Positions 35,427-44,731 of a stretch of 64,000 bases of DNA are shown in pieces; within the stretch, counting starts at the first letter, position 1; each line of letters starts with the position of its first letter. A model generated the notes under the pieces. It searched no databases and was not told the origin of the DNA. It worked only from the letters and a program-made list of their open reading frames with translations. The position numbers and the translations under genes are program-made. This stretch comes from Saprospiraceae bacterium (GTDB lineage: Bacteria; Bacteroidota; Bacteroidia; Chitinophagales; Saprospiraceae), in assembly GCA_016714985.1 (NCBI GenBank), contig JADKBS010000033.1, forward strand, positions 1 through 64,000, given 5' to 3'.

Positions 35427-36361
35427 TTGGAAATGGATTGGAAAAACTTAATATCAAGCGCAAAAGAAAAAATTACAGAATCAGCAATTGCCTCTCTAAA
35501 AGATGAGGCAAAAAAACTTCTTGTTGAAAATAAAGAAGACGAGGCTATAAAACTCCTTTTAGAAATAGCAAAAGGAATTGGAGATAATAAATCCTATAAC
35601 GAGATTGCGGCGAATGCAATCAGTCTTGAAAATATTCGAAGGTTGTCAGAAAGTGATTTGTTGGGCAAATTAGAGGCTGGCAGAGAAGTAAAAAACATTT
35701 TGTTCGCTTTGTTGAATATTACAGACAATATCAAATTTTCCGAACTCAATGAAAAGGAAAATGAAATAAGAAAAATTGAAAACGAATTTTCGGACAACAT
35801 CAATGATTCATTACAAGAAATCAATAATTTCTGGCTCACAGGACTTGCTTTTAGTTTCATTGGTTTATCGATGATAATATTCTCTCGTTTTCTTGCAAAT
35901 ACTTCATTTGCAAATATTTCCTTCTTTTTTGGAATAATACTTATTTTTTCAAGTTTTGCATTATTTCTTGGGATTCAACTAAAAGGTGGAAAAAAGATTT
36001 CAAAGTCTTTTTCAGATAATCAAGACATGATAAATCAATTACAACAAATTTCACTTGATTTGTCACGCTCAACAAGAACTGCCACGATTTATGCTGCGAA
36101 AAATATTAATAACATAAATGAATTAATAGCAGCATCAATTCCAACTTTGACTAAATTGGGATTAGTAAATGAAAGTAATAAACTGAAGTTTGAAAATACT
36201 CAAAAATTCATAGTTTCAACTCTCGAATATTCAGAAGAAATTGAAAAGGCAATCAAGGATCTTGAAAGGCTTTAATTGAAGCTGATACTAACAAAATGGC
36301 AGAATTTTCATTGAAAGCCAGACAGTTATTTGAAAGAATAAAGGAAGTGAATAATCAATAA
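35427..36361 (+). CDS. EAD11-like two-TM protein (one frameshift near 36266)
   Basis: The frame 35427-36275 extends by 28 residues to a stop at 36359-36361 if the A3 run at 36265-36267 is read as A4 (DLEKALIEADTNKMAEFSLK), giving about 311 residues. Residues about 25-110 resemble EAD11: NKEDEAIKLLLEIAKGIG, NEIAANAISLENIRRL, LEAGREVKNILFALLNITD. Two TM helices follow (about 137-157 and 162-182: FWLTGLAFSFIGLSMIIF and ISFFFGIILIFSSFALFLG), then a cytoplasmic helical tail. It starts directly at the CHAT stop codon, so they form one operon. It may be a membrane partner or pore-type effector. The corrected stop is 2 bases before the attC-like site. Confidence 0.72.
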
Positions 36362-36363
36362 AT

Positions 36364-36440
36364 CGCCCATCAATGGCTTTACGAAAATGCCGCCCAAAAG
36401 CCAACGCAGGGTGACACATTTGTAAAGCCAACCGTTACCC
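36364..36440 (+). repeat. attC-like integron recombination site 3
   Basis: R'' CGCCCATCAA (36364-36373) matches 9 of 10 bases of the complement of its own cassette start TTGATAGGCG (33268-33277). L'' GGCTTTAC (36375-36382) and L' GTAAAGCC (36422-36429) are perfect complements. R' is AACCGTTACCC with the crossover after 36434. The interior GCCGCC...GCCAACGCAGG matches site 1. Of the candidate sites, this has the strongest architecture. Confidence 0.72.
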
Positions 36441-36446
36441 TACAAA

Positions 36447-36483
36447 AAAAAGGGACTCCAGCTCCCCGCCGGAATCCCTTTCC
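36447..36483 (-). terminator. Terminator of the PDZ protein gene
   Basis: AGGGACTCC (36451-36459) pairs with GGAATCCCT (36471-36479) with one mismatch and a GC-rich 11-base loop. On the minus strand it is followed by a run of T (A8 at 36443-36450). It directly abuts the attC-like site. Confidence 0.8.
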
Positions 36484-36502
36484 TTTTTAGTCCTTGCCTC
36501 CC

Positions 36503-38585
36503 CTACCCCTTTGCCAATGTCACCTTCTTCGAAAATACCTTCCCGCCTTGCGAGATTTCGAGGAAGTAGCTGCCGGGGCCGTTCTGGCCAAGGTCAACAT
36601 TGTCGGAGAACTTGCCAGAGAAGCTGCCCAAATCATATTCGTAGAGTTGCCTGCCGTTTAGGTTATAGATTTTGACGATGGTATTGCCGCTGTTGGCCAA
36701 GTTGAATTCAAGCGAGAACTGGCCTGTGCTGGCATTTGGGCTGATGCGGAGGCCGTCAACGCTGAGGCTGCTGCTGTTGCCGAGATTCACGCCTTTGCTG
36801 CGCAATTGGCTCACCTCATCGGAGGAGATATTGTCGGTGGAGACCCTTGCATTTTTCATGTCCATGCGGGGCATGGCCGAATCGGACTTGGAGGAGTTTG
36901 GCCAACCGCTCCAAGTGCTGCCTGGCGAGGTGGCAATGACGACCGATTCTTTTTCGCCACAGTCGCAGTTGGCGCAGTTCTTTGTTTCAGCGAGGCTTTT
37001 CAAGGGCTTGCTACCTTTCATGGTCTTGCCGTTTCGCTGGTAGTCCACTGTGATGGTCTCGCCCGGCTTCAATAGGCCGATGGCGGTGGTGATGTCCTGC
37101 CAGTCGAGCATCGGGTAGCCATTGATATGGGTGATGAGGTCGCCCTCCTGTAAGCCAAGGTCAGCAGCGGTGGAGCCTTTTACGGGCGAGATGGTCACGC
37201 CGTCGTCCTCGTCGCTGGCCTTTTGGATGATGCCGAAAAAGCCGTCCTCGCAACTGTCCATGTCCCCTTTTTCTCCTTCATGGGCTTGGTGAAAGTGAGG
37301 GAGGCGGTGGCTTTTTTGCCTTTGCGCACGAAATGCACGGTAGCCTGGTCGCCGGGCTTGTATTTTTTCAGCACAAGGCCGAGGTTTTGCTGGTCGCCGG
37401 CCCGGTATTCATCGAAGCCATAGATATAATCAAAAGGTTTCAGGCCAGCCTTGTCGGCGCCGGAGTTCGGAATGATGCCCGTTACATAAGTACCAAAGGG
37501 GTTGTCGAAGCCGAGCTTGGTGGCTTTTTCCTTGGAAATCATTTCGGTGTAAATGCCGATGAAGGCCCGGTTCTCATCCTGTTCGTCCATCTGCCAGTCA
37601 TTCCCCCAATTGTCACCTATCACGATGTCTGCCTTGCCCGTTTCGTCCCAATCAATGTTGAGGTTCCAGTCGTTGTTTTTTCCTTTCGGATAGGCCTCTT
37701 CGTAGGCTTTGAGGGTGCCCTTGGCGGTCAGTTCACGGTCTTCCCGCTTGAAGTTCACCTCAATGGCCTGGCCGGGCTTGGTGTTCTGGATGGCGGTGGT
37801 CACGTCGTCCCAATCCAGCACGGGGAGCCGTTGATGGAGGTGATGACGTCGCCCATTTTGAGGCCCATTTCCTCAGCGGCAGATTTTTCCACCACGTCCA
37901 CGGCCACGCCGTCGAGTTCGTCGCCGTTTTCATCGTCCTCAGGGCTGACACCGAGGAAGGGGCGCTGGTCGTCGTCGGCTTCTTCGTAGTTATCATTCTC
38001 GGACAGTTTGACCTTGATGTTCATTTTCTGGCCTTTTCGCACGAAAAACAACGTGACCTCGTCGCCAGCTTGGTAGTCCTCCAAAATATCGGAGAGGCTT
38101 TGGTTGTTGCTGGTTCGCTGCTCGTCCACGCCATAGATATAGTCGAAAGCTTGAAGCCCAGCGGTTTCAGCGGCTGATTTGGCCATCACTTTTGACACAT
38201 AGCTGCCGAAGCGGTTGTCGAAGCCCAGTTTTTTGGCCTTCTCGATGGAAACCTCGTATGCTTCGATACCGAGGAAGGAAATTTCGGGGCAGGCTGCGAT
38301 GTTCAGACTGCGGTTTTTACCTACGAAATTTGCCGACCAATTGTTTTCCCATTGGTCTTCCATCCTTTCGGCAAAGCGTTCGGCTTTAGCTTCTATGCGC
38401 TCGGCTCGCCGCTCCCAGCGTTCGCCAATGGTTTCGGCCTTGGCTTCGATGTCCTCGGCAAACTGTTCGGCCCGTGCTTCAATTTGTTCGAACTTCCGCT
38501 CGATGCTGGTTCCGCCGCCTGATTGCGCAGCAAGGAAAGAAAACAGGCAAATGGTCAAGAATGTGGTGAAAAGGCTCTTTTTCAT
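36503..38585 (-). CDS. Secreted four-PDZ protein with T9SS sorting domain (two frameshifts)
   Basis: Three frames join into about 694 residues by restoring one base at G4 37822-37825 and one at C4T5 37264-37272; both junctions then read naturally (INGSPVLDWDDV, KKGDMDSCEDG). Order: signal peptide, an Ala/Glu/Arg-rich coiled coil (about 25-80), PDZ1 (about 103-195), PDZ2 (about 205-290), PDZ3 (about 340-425), PDZ4 (about 440-515), a Cys-rich CANCDCG segment, and a type IX C-terminal sorting domain (LRISPNASTGQFSLEF, IKIYNLNGRQL-like, SYFLEISQGGKVFSKKV). PDZ1/PDZ3 and PDZ2/PDZ4 are most alike, suggesting duplication of a pair. A cell-surface scaffold without a protease domain. Confidence 0.85.
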
Positions 38586-38622
38586 AACAAAGGCTTTGAA
38601 TGATAATTGGGCTTGCAGTTCC

Positions 38623-38763
38623 AGGTTTCAGGTTTCAGGTTTCAGGGAGTGGCAGGTTGTAATTGAGCCGCAGCTTTAATTTAAAGATAACAGCAGGGAA
38701 AATGATTCTGGCTACACCCCCCATGAAACCTGAAACCCTTGAAACCCCTTGAAACCTGAAACC
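38623..38763. repeat. AGGTTTC heptamers and inverted AAACCTG copies
   Basis: AGGTTTC occurs three times in tandem at 38623-38643. The reverse complement appears as degenerate GAAACCT/GAAACCC units at 38724-38763, so the two arrays could pair across about 80 bases. The arrays lie in the divergent gap between the PDZ gene and the DUF4403 gene. Confidence 0.7.
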
Positions 38764-38868
38764 GAAAACCTCTTCCTTGGACATTCAGCAATGACAGCAC
38801 TCCTTTTCAACCGTTGCATAACACCGTCGGCGAATGCTGCCTATTTTTGCCGAAAAATCAAAATTAAG

Positions 38869-40257
38869 ATGTTTCGAAACAGGAAATCACCTATTCGCAG
38901 TTTGAAAATCGTCGTTTTCATTGCTTTCTTGCTCATTGCCGAAGGCTGCAAGACCTCCAAAGTGGCCCGGCCAGAGGAATTTTACAACCCTGTGACCACG
39001 GAGGTGGAGCCTTCCGTCATCAATATCCCGCTCAAGTTTTATAAAACGGAACTACTGAAAGCCATCAACGACAAGATTGGCGACATGCTCTACGAGGACA
39101 CCAACCTCAAGGACGATGGCATGGCCATTCGGGCAAAAAAGCGGGAGAACATCACGATTGACATTAACGAGAATGAAATCAGTTACCGGGTACCGGTTGA
39201 CCTTTGGATAAAAAAAGATGTTATGATCTCCGTGGTGGAGGCCGAAGGTGCATTGGCCCTGGAGTTCTCGACCAAATTTACGATCAAACCAGATTGGTCT
39301 TTGGAAACGCAAACCGAATTGAAAAACCATAAATGGCTGAAAGAACCCGTGGTGAAATTGGGCTTTGCCGACCTTCCCATCACGTCCATTGCAAACATAG
39401 TCCTGAAACAGGGGCGAACCACGTTTGCCAAATCTATCGATACAGAGGTGAAGCACCTTTTTGACCTGAAAAAGCAAATGGAGGCTGCTTGGAAGGAAAT
39501 GCAGGCTCCATTCCTGCTTTCTGATGAGTATAAGACGTGGCTATTGATAAACCCGCAATCAGTCGGCATGACCCCAATGAGGTCAAATGGCAGCACGGTG
39601 GAAAGCACGGTGGTCATCGTCACAAAACCAGCGGTTTATTTGGGCGAGAAGCCTGCCACGCCAACGGCCTCCAAATTGCCCGCTTTCAGCTACGCCACTG
39701 CCGGGGCCGACAATTTTGCGCTCTTCCTCGATACGGATGTGTCCTTCAAAGAGGCCGAGCGGCTTTCCAAGCAGAACATGGTCGGGGAGGTTTTTTCCCA
39801 TAAGAACAAGCAGGTAAAGGTGGAGGATGTTGGGCTGTATGGCCAAGGCAATAAGTTGGTCGTGCGCACGAACCTCAAAGGCAGTTACAATGGCGATGTT
39901 TATTTAATCGCAAAGCCGGAATACAACGCTGAGGCCAACCAAATTCAGTTAAAAGATGTGGACTTTGACTTCAGCAGCCAAAAAGTATTGATGAAAAGCG
40001 CAAGTTGGCTGTTCAAAGGCCCCATGAAAAAGCAGATTCAGGACAACCTCGATTTTTACTTAGCCCACAACCTTGATGATGCCAAAAAAGCCATCCAAGA
40101 AAACTTGAACGACTACCAACTGGCCCCGGGCATCAACCTGCACGGCTTATTGGACGACCTTAGTATCTCGCATGTCTATGTTGCTTCCAATGGCATCCGA
40201 GTGCGCATCGGGCTAAAAGGCAAGCTGAATTTGGACGTGAAAGGGCTGGGGTTGTAA
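38869..40257 (+). CDS. DUF4403 family lipoprotein
   Basis: About 462 residues from ATG 38869; the frame opens at 38749 in repeat DNA. Signal peptide with lipobox LIAEGC. The body matches the DUF4403 pattern with paired SMP/BPI-like halves: INIPLKFYKTELLKAINDKI at the start, VVTKPAVYLGEKP in the middle, and the C-terminal MKKQIQDNLDFYLAHNLDDA and NGIRVRIGLKGKLNLDVKG. It is thought to resemble lipid-binding tubular domains, but no function is established. Probably periplasmic or outer-membrane anchored. Confidence 0.85.
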   Translation: MFRNRKSPIRSLKIVVFIAFLLIAEGCKTSKVARPEEFYNPVTTEVEPSVINIPLKFYKTELLKAINDKIGDMLYEDTNLKDDGMAIRAKKRENITIDINENEISYRVPVDLWIKKDVMISVVEAEGALALEFSTKFTIKPDWSLETQTELKNHKWLKEPVVKLGFADLPITSIANIVLKQGRTTFAKSIDTEVKHLFDLKKQMEAAWKEMQAPFLLSDEYKTWLLINPQSVGMTPMRSNGSTVESTVVIVTKPAVYLGEKPATPTASKLPAFSYATAGADNFALFLDTDVSFKEAERLSKQNMVGEVFSHKNKQVKVEDVGLYGQGNKLVVRTNLKGSYNGDVYLIAKPEYNAEANQIQLKDVDFDFSSQKVLMKSASWLFKGPMKKQIQDNLDFYLAHNLDDAKKAIQENLNDYQLAPGINLHGLLDDLSISHVYVASNGIRVRIGLKGKLNLDVKGLGL

Positions 40258-40261
40258 GAAA

Positions 40262-40408
40262 AATGAGAGGGTTAGAGGGTTAGAGGGTGAGAGAGGTGAG
40301 AGGGTGAGAGGGTGAGAAACGCCTCTCATGCTCTCACCTCTCTCACCCTCTCACGCTCTCACATTTCTCACTCCTCTCACATCTCTCACCCTCTCACTCC
40401 TCTCTCAT
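40262..40408. repeat. GAGGGTGA octamer array with inverted CT-rich arm
   Basis: About 55 bases of AGAGGGT(G/T) units are followed by about 85 bases of the complementary CTCTCACC-type units. The halves can fold into a long imperfect hairpin between the convergent DUF4403 and DUF2892 genes, possibly ending transcription from both sides. Confidence 0.7.
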
Positions 40409-40608
40409 TTCTTAGGACAGGTGGAAATCCCAAATGGCGCATATAACGGGCAGAAGCTAATGAGGCTGGTAAGTAAGAAAACAGCAGCCAAGATCAATAG
40501 CACAAGGCCAAGTGTGCCAGAAACAGTCCCTGTGAAATAAAGCACTGCCATCAACGCTGCAAGGATAATTCGGATGATGCGGTCGGCGGAACCCATGTTC
40601 TTTTTCAT
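40405..40608 (-). CDS. DUF2892 (YgaP-type) membrane protein
   Basis: 67 residues: MKKNMGSADRIIRIILAALM is the characteristic start of DUF2892 proteins. Two TM helices follow and the family ending CPLYAPFGISTC. Inner membrane. Homologous segments are fused to rhodanese in YgaP; here it stands alone. Eleven bases downstream of a second tiny membrane ORF. Confidence 0.88.
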   Translation of the reverse strand: MKKNMGSADRIIRIILAALMAVLYFTGTVSGTLGLVLLILAAVFLLTSLISFCPLYAPFGISTCPKK

Positions 40609-40619
40609 TTTCGAGCATT

Positions 40620-40721
40620 TTAAGATTTGAAGAAATCAATGAGCCAAGCCAGTGCTACAACCAATGCGATGCAGAGGATACAGACAGCCAGTAATTTGGC
40701 CCATGTTGGTGCATTTTTCAT
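40620..40721 (-). CDS. 33-residue single-TM peptide
   Basis: ATG at 40721 to TAA at 40620: MKNAPTWAKLLAVCILCIAL then a continuing hydrophobic helix and DFFKS. Too short for most gene callers. One clear TM helix with a positive N-terminal flank; lies directly before the DUF2892 gene on the same strand. Real expression is unproven. Confidence 0.5.
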   Translation of the reverse strand: MKNAPTWAKLLAVCILCIALVVALAWLIDFFKS

Positions 40722-40785
40722 GATGCCAAATTAGTTGTCCGTACATGCAAATGAAGGTGAGAAAGGTCACAATAGGGGGCTATTA

Positions 40786-40848
40786 GATTGCAGATTGCGG
40801 AACTTGTCCCGACACCTCGGGATTGGGGGCTGCGGCCTGCCGACTGTG
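40786..40848. repeat. Nine in-phase heptamers
   Basis: GATTGCA, GATTGCG, GAACTTG, TCCCGAC, ACCTCGG, GATTGGG, GGCTGCG, GCCTGCC, GACTGTG. The block 40793-40824 equals 17066-17097 inside sua5 at 31 of 32 positions; it includes the small palindrome TCCCGA...TCGGGA, found again at 56882-56898. Confidence 0.8.
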
Positions 40849-40855
40849 ACCAGTG

Positions 40856-41347
40856 CTAATCCCTGAGTTTGAAAGTCCAGGTGATATAGATTTTAGCGAC
40901 GATTTCGCCTTGTGTGTTTCGGCCAGTGCCAAGCATGGTGAGCGTTTGCGGCTGTTTGGTTTCTATGGCCATTCGCACTGCTTCGAAAGCTTTTGCGCCT
41001 TCATCACAAGTAAAGGTAGTGGTGGTGCTCGCCTTTTTCAGGAACTCGGCTCGTTGTTCCAAAACGAGCATGGAGACATTGCCACCCGACATCCTGGCTA
41101 GGTTGGCCATGACACCAGTGGAGATTTCCCCTGCCCCTGCCAGTGCGGCGAAATAGATAGAGCGAAAGGGGTTGCGGGTGCGCCAGTTGTAAGGAATCGT
41201 CACTTCGGCCCGCTCAGTGGAAGCACTTTTCACTCCGAAGCCCCACCATAGTGCTGATGGCAGGTTTTTGAAGAAATAGAGCTTGAGTTTCCATTGGGAA
41301 CGGATGTCGCTCAGGTATTTTGCTGCCTGGGGAGAAAGTTGTTGCAT
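40856..41347 (-). CDS. DUF4442 hotdog-fold protein
   Basis: About 163 residues from ATG 41347 (MQQLSPQAAKYLSDI). DUF4442 is a hotdog thioesterase-like family. Visible motifs are the basic TIPYNWRTRNPFRSIYFAAL, the helix AGEISTGVMANLAR and the final strands GRNTQGEIVAKIYITW. Cytoplasmic, activity not demonstrated for the family. Divergent from the adenosine deaminase gene across 99 bases. Confidence 0.85.
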   Translation of the reverse strand: MQQLSPQAAKYLSDIRSQWKLKLYFFKNLPSALWWGFGVKSASTERAEVTIPYNWRTRNPFRSIYFAALAGAGEISTGVMANLARMSGGNVSMLVLEQRAEFLKKASTTTTFTCDEGAKAFEAVRMAIETKQPQTLTMLGTGRNTQGEIVAKIYITWTFKLRD

Positions 41348-41446
41348 GAAGTGAGAATATTCTTGGTTTGAATTGCGGAGCAAATATAGCGGACGGAAAG
41401 CGAGTGCTTTGGTACTTTTGCGCAAGATTCAAATACCTGTTCCACT

Positions 41447-42439
41447 GTGCATTCCATTTTTACCAAGTTGCCCAAAATTGAGCTTCACCTCCACCTCGAT
41501 TGTTCGTTGAGCTACGAGGTGGTTCAGCAAATCAATCCGGGCATCGACTACCAAACTTACCGTGAATCCTTCGTTGCACCACCCAAGTGCAACGACTTGG
41601 CCGACTACCTGAAGCGTGCCGTGAAAGGTTTTGAACTGATGCAAAACCCTGAGCAATTGCGGTTGGTCACGCTTGATTTGTTCCAGCAATTGAAGGCTGA
41701 CCATGTGATTTATGCCGAAATCCGATTTGCTCCGCTACTGCACGTGCAGCAAGGCATGACGGCCAAGGAAGTGGTGGAAACAGTGAATGCAGCCACCACG
41801 GTGGGCATGGCTGAAACGGGCTTACAGGCAGGGTTAATCCTTTGCACTTTGCGCAATTTCGACGAAGCTAAGAGCATGGAGACCGTGCATTTGGTGGAGC
41901 AATTCAAGGGCACCAATGTGGTCGGTTTCGATATTGCCGCCGATGAAGCCGGGTTCCCCATTGATGCCCACAAAAAAGCATTCGCTTACGCAAAAGCGAA
42001 TGGGCTGCACATCACCGCCCATGCGGGCGAAGCCTGCGGTGCCGATAGTGTGTGGGAAACCTTGGAGCATTTCCACCCCAGCCGGATTGGGCATGGCGTC
42101 AGGAGTGTGGAGGACAAAAAGCTGTTGGATTACCTAAAGGCCGAAGGCATCCACCTTGAAGTTTGCCCCACCAGCAATGTACAGACCAATGTGGTGGATG
42201 CAATGGAAAACCACCCTGCGGATATGATTTACAATCACGGTATTTCTATGAGTATAAACACGGATGCACGCACCATTTCCGACACGACATTAATTAAAGA
42301 ATATGGTATTTTGAAATCGCAGTTTAATTGGGATATGGCACATTTTAAGAAATGCAATTTAGAGGCAATTAAACATGCTTTCATATCGGAAGATAAAAAG
42401 CACGCATTGCGTGAACTCATATTGAGTGCATATTATTGA
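41447..42439 (+). CDS. add: Adenosine deaminase
   Basis: 330 residues, GTG start (no in-frame ATG upstream). Hydrolytic deamination of adenosine (and deoxyadenosine) to inosine in purine salvage. Zinc ligands and catalytic residues are present: HLHLD (residues 14-18), HAGE (His and catalytic Glu), RIGHG and SINTDAR. The usual second Asp of NTDD is Ala here, as in a subset of bacterial enzymes. Cytoplasmic. Ends at a palindrome shared with the convergent glycoside hydrolase. Confidence 0.94.
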   Translation: MHSIFTKLPKIELHLHLDCSLSYEVVQQINPGIDYQTYRESFVAPPKCNDLADYLKRAVKGFELMQNPEQLRLVTLDLFQQLKADHVIYAEIRFAPLLHVQQGMTAKEVVETVNAATTVGMAETGLQAGLILCTLRNFDEAKSMETVHLVEQFKGTNVVGFDIAADEAGFPIDAHKKAFAYAKANGLHITAHAGEACGADSVWETLEHFHPSRIGHGVRSVEDKKLLDYLKAEGIHLEVCPTSNVQTNVVDAMENHPADMIYNHGISMSINTDARTISDTTLIKEYGILKSQFNWDMAHFKKCNLEAIKHAFISEDKKHALRELILSAYY

Positions 42440-42462
42440 GGTAATGCAACTACTTAGGAGGG

Positions 42463-42509
42463 TGTGGGAGGAGTAAGAGGAAATTTCATTTTTTCTTACT
42501 CCTCCCACA
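42463..42509. terminator. Bidirectional terminator between add and GH gene
   Basis: TGTGGGAGGAGTAAGA (42463-42478) and TCTTACTCCTCCCACA (42494-42509) form a perfect 16-bp stem. The following ATTTTGGGGTGTTTTTTT gives a weak T-rich tail on the plus strand. Confidence 0.7.
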
Positions 42510-42579
42510 TTTTGGGGTGTTTTTTTGGGGAAAATTGCCCCCAACAAAAACAGCTCCTGCTAAGCAATTACGAGGCAAT

Positions 42580-44467
42580 TTATTCGAACTCCAACAAAAT
42601 TGGAGCACCAGTTACCAATACTTCAGTATGACCTATTTTCTTCTTGCAAAAACCACTGCCGTCCCGCCCCATTGGGCTGCTGCCATCCAATTTCCTTGCG
42701 GACTTAATTTTTCGTTTTTCCAATTTAATAGTATAGCCTGGCGTCAAAACCTCACCCAATTCTCCCGGCCACCATGCAATTAAATGAGTGATTTTGCCAT
42801 CGGCATCACCAAGATAATAAGCCCATATCTGTTCATTTTCCTGTAAAACAGAATGAAAATATTTATTCCCAGCAAGTTTAATCAAAGATTCCAAGGCATA
42901 AAAAGGCTCCTTTTTTTTAAAGCCAGTTTTGGCAGAACCCAAAAGCCCGCTACGGGTATATAGGGATGAGCCGGTCTTGTCATTGGCATGAAAAAACCAA
43001 GTCGCACGGTCAATGCCCAGCCGGGCGGCTATCATAGCCCCACGGACGGCATAAGCAGCGGCGGCATATTCATAAACGCATTCCTGATGGGTGCAGTCCT
43101 CCCCTGCCCCATCGCTGTCCCAGCCCCATTCCGAGAGATAAATTTTCTTGCCGGGCATGTTCTGGTTGCGCCAGCGGATGGCGTTCAGCATCTCCCAAAA
43201 AGTCGAGTTGGCATGTTCCGGCTGCACGGCTTTTCGTTTACCGTTGGGCATCGTCAAGTAGCTGTAGCAATGGATATTGATGCCGTCCAAAAGTTTCGCC
43301 GATTCGGGGGTGATGCGGTCGCCGATGTAGTTTTTCCAAGGGCCATGCTTCTCCGCCAAAGGGTCAACGGCCTGCAAAGCACACGGGAACACCTCAACAT
43401 TGGGGTCGCCCTGCTCAGCACCTTGGGCCATGCCGAGCAATATTTCCCGATAGACCTCGGCGGGGTATTCCCAAGGCTCGTTGCCTGCCTCGATGGAGCA
43501 GATATAGCCGTTGCCGTTTTTCTGGCCAAAATGACGGGTAAACGCTTTGGCATATTGGAGCGCCGACGCTTTAGGGTTTTTCCAATCCGTTGCCTTGTAG
43601 CGGTAAAATTGCAAGCTCGCCTGCACGTTCATGCCAGCGCCTTCGTGCCAAGCCTTGTTCCCGGTCCCAGTTGAGCCATTCAGTAGCGGGTGTGCCACCA
43701 CCTTTCGACATTTTTTCAAAATCAATCGGGTCGTTGGGCGATTTCAAGTCCCAAGTCATGTCGTGGTAGTTGCGGAGGTGCGAGGCCACGGGCTTGAATC
43801 GAAATGGCCCGCCGTCGGGTGCCAGTAGGTCGGAATACTGGTCGGTGCCAAAGCTCCAGTAGCCGTTCACGCCAAGCATTTCCCGGATGGTGGTATGGCC
43901 TTGCACGGGCGTTGGCTTTTGGCCATAAGGCCCGAATCGGTCGTAGGCTTTGACCTCCCAGATATAGGCTTTGTTCCAATCCCTTGCCACCAAGGTATGC
44001 ACCAGCCGCAGGTACCGGGCGGTGATTTCCTTCGGTAAAATTGTCACGACGGTGTGCAGCGCAGTGGGGTCGAGTGCGACGATATTTTGCCATTGCTGCC
44101 CATCCGTGCTGAGGTAGATTTGCGTGGCAGTGGCCGTGCCCGCCTCCCCCGCCCAGTGCCGGGAATGTATTTGCCCGACGGGACGAACCTGCCCAAAGTC
44201 AATGGTCACATTTTCAGAAAGGCCGTCTGGCTTGCCCGGCACTACCCCACCCGATTGCCAGTGTGTGTTCGGGTCGCCGTCGAGCACCTTCCAGGCATCG
44301 GCTTGGTTGGAGGTGGCGGTGATGGTGGCGCCTTCTGTATAGGAGGGGATGTAGCCAGCATCGGGATTCCAAACTGGTTGGAGCGCCTGCTGTTTCCAGG
44401 CTGCACTGGCCAGTACGGCGAGGGCAAGGAGGCTGTAGAAAAGGAAAATGGAACGGGATTTTTTCAT
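42580..44467 (-). CDS. Exported F5/8-type C (discoidin) + clan GH-A glycoside hydrolase (one frameshift)
   Basis: Frames 44467-43571 and 43725-42580 join if one G is removed at 43660-43662 (NWDRNKAWHEGAGM), giving about 628 residues. Signal peptide (LLALAVLASAA), then a discoidin-like carbohydrate-binding domain (about 35-175: WKVLDGDPNTHWQSG, ITARYLRLVHT). The catalytic domain (about 190-620) shows IEAGNEPWEYP, with Glu after Asn as the clan GH-A acid/base, and KKIYLSEWGWDS with the nucleophile Glu. It resembles GH39/GH5-type retaining enzymes; the exact family and substrate are uncertain. Secreted to periplasm or surface. Confidence 0.8.
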
Positions 44468-44488
44468 GGTGAATATGTCATAATGGTT

Positions 44489-44595
44489 CGATGGGCTATA
44501 CCCATCGCTAATATATTCCGCCCTTTCAGGGCTATGTACCTAAGCTGCGAAGCCCTGAAAGGGCGATATACGTTAGCGATGGGTATAGCCCATCG
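44489..44595. repeat. Long intergenic palindrome (45-bp arms)
   Basis: 44489-44533 and 44551-44595 are inverted copies: 23 outer and 15 inner base pairs are perfect around a short mismatched middle, with a 17-base spacer. The outer arm CGATGGGCTATACCCATCG is itself palindromic, and the inner part GCCCTTTCAGGGC also folds alone. I recall this sequence type as a common dispersed repeat in Bacteroidota genomes. No ORF. Confidence 0.8.
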
Positions 44596-44647
44596 CTGCT
44601 GCGTTGTGAGGGTACGTTATTGCATTTTAAAAAACCGCTCCAAAAAA

Positions 44648-44680
44648 AAATCCACCCGCCTTCGGCGGTCAAAAAAAAAG
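44648..44680 (-). terminator. Terminator of the MoxR/FGE operon
   Basis: CCGCC-TTC-GGCGG (44656-44668) is a compact hairpin; on the minus strand it is followed by GTGGATTTTTTTTT. It is about 60 bases after the stop of the large FGE protein. Confidence 0.75.
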
Positions 44681-44731
44681 AAAAAAAGAAAAAAGGCAAA
44701 GGGTAAAGTTTAAAAGTGTCAAAGGGTGACA

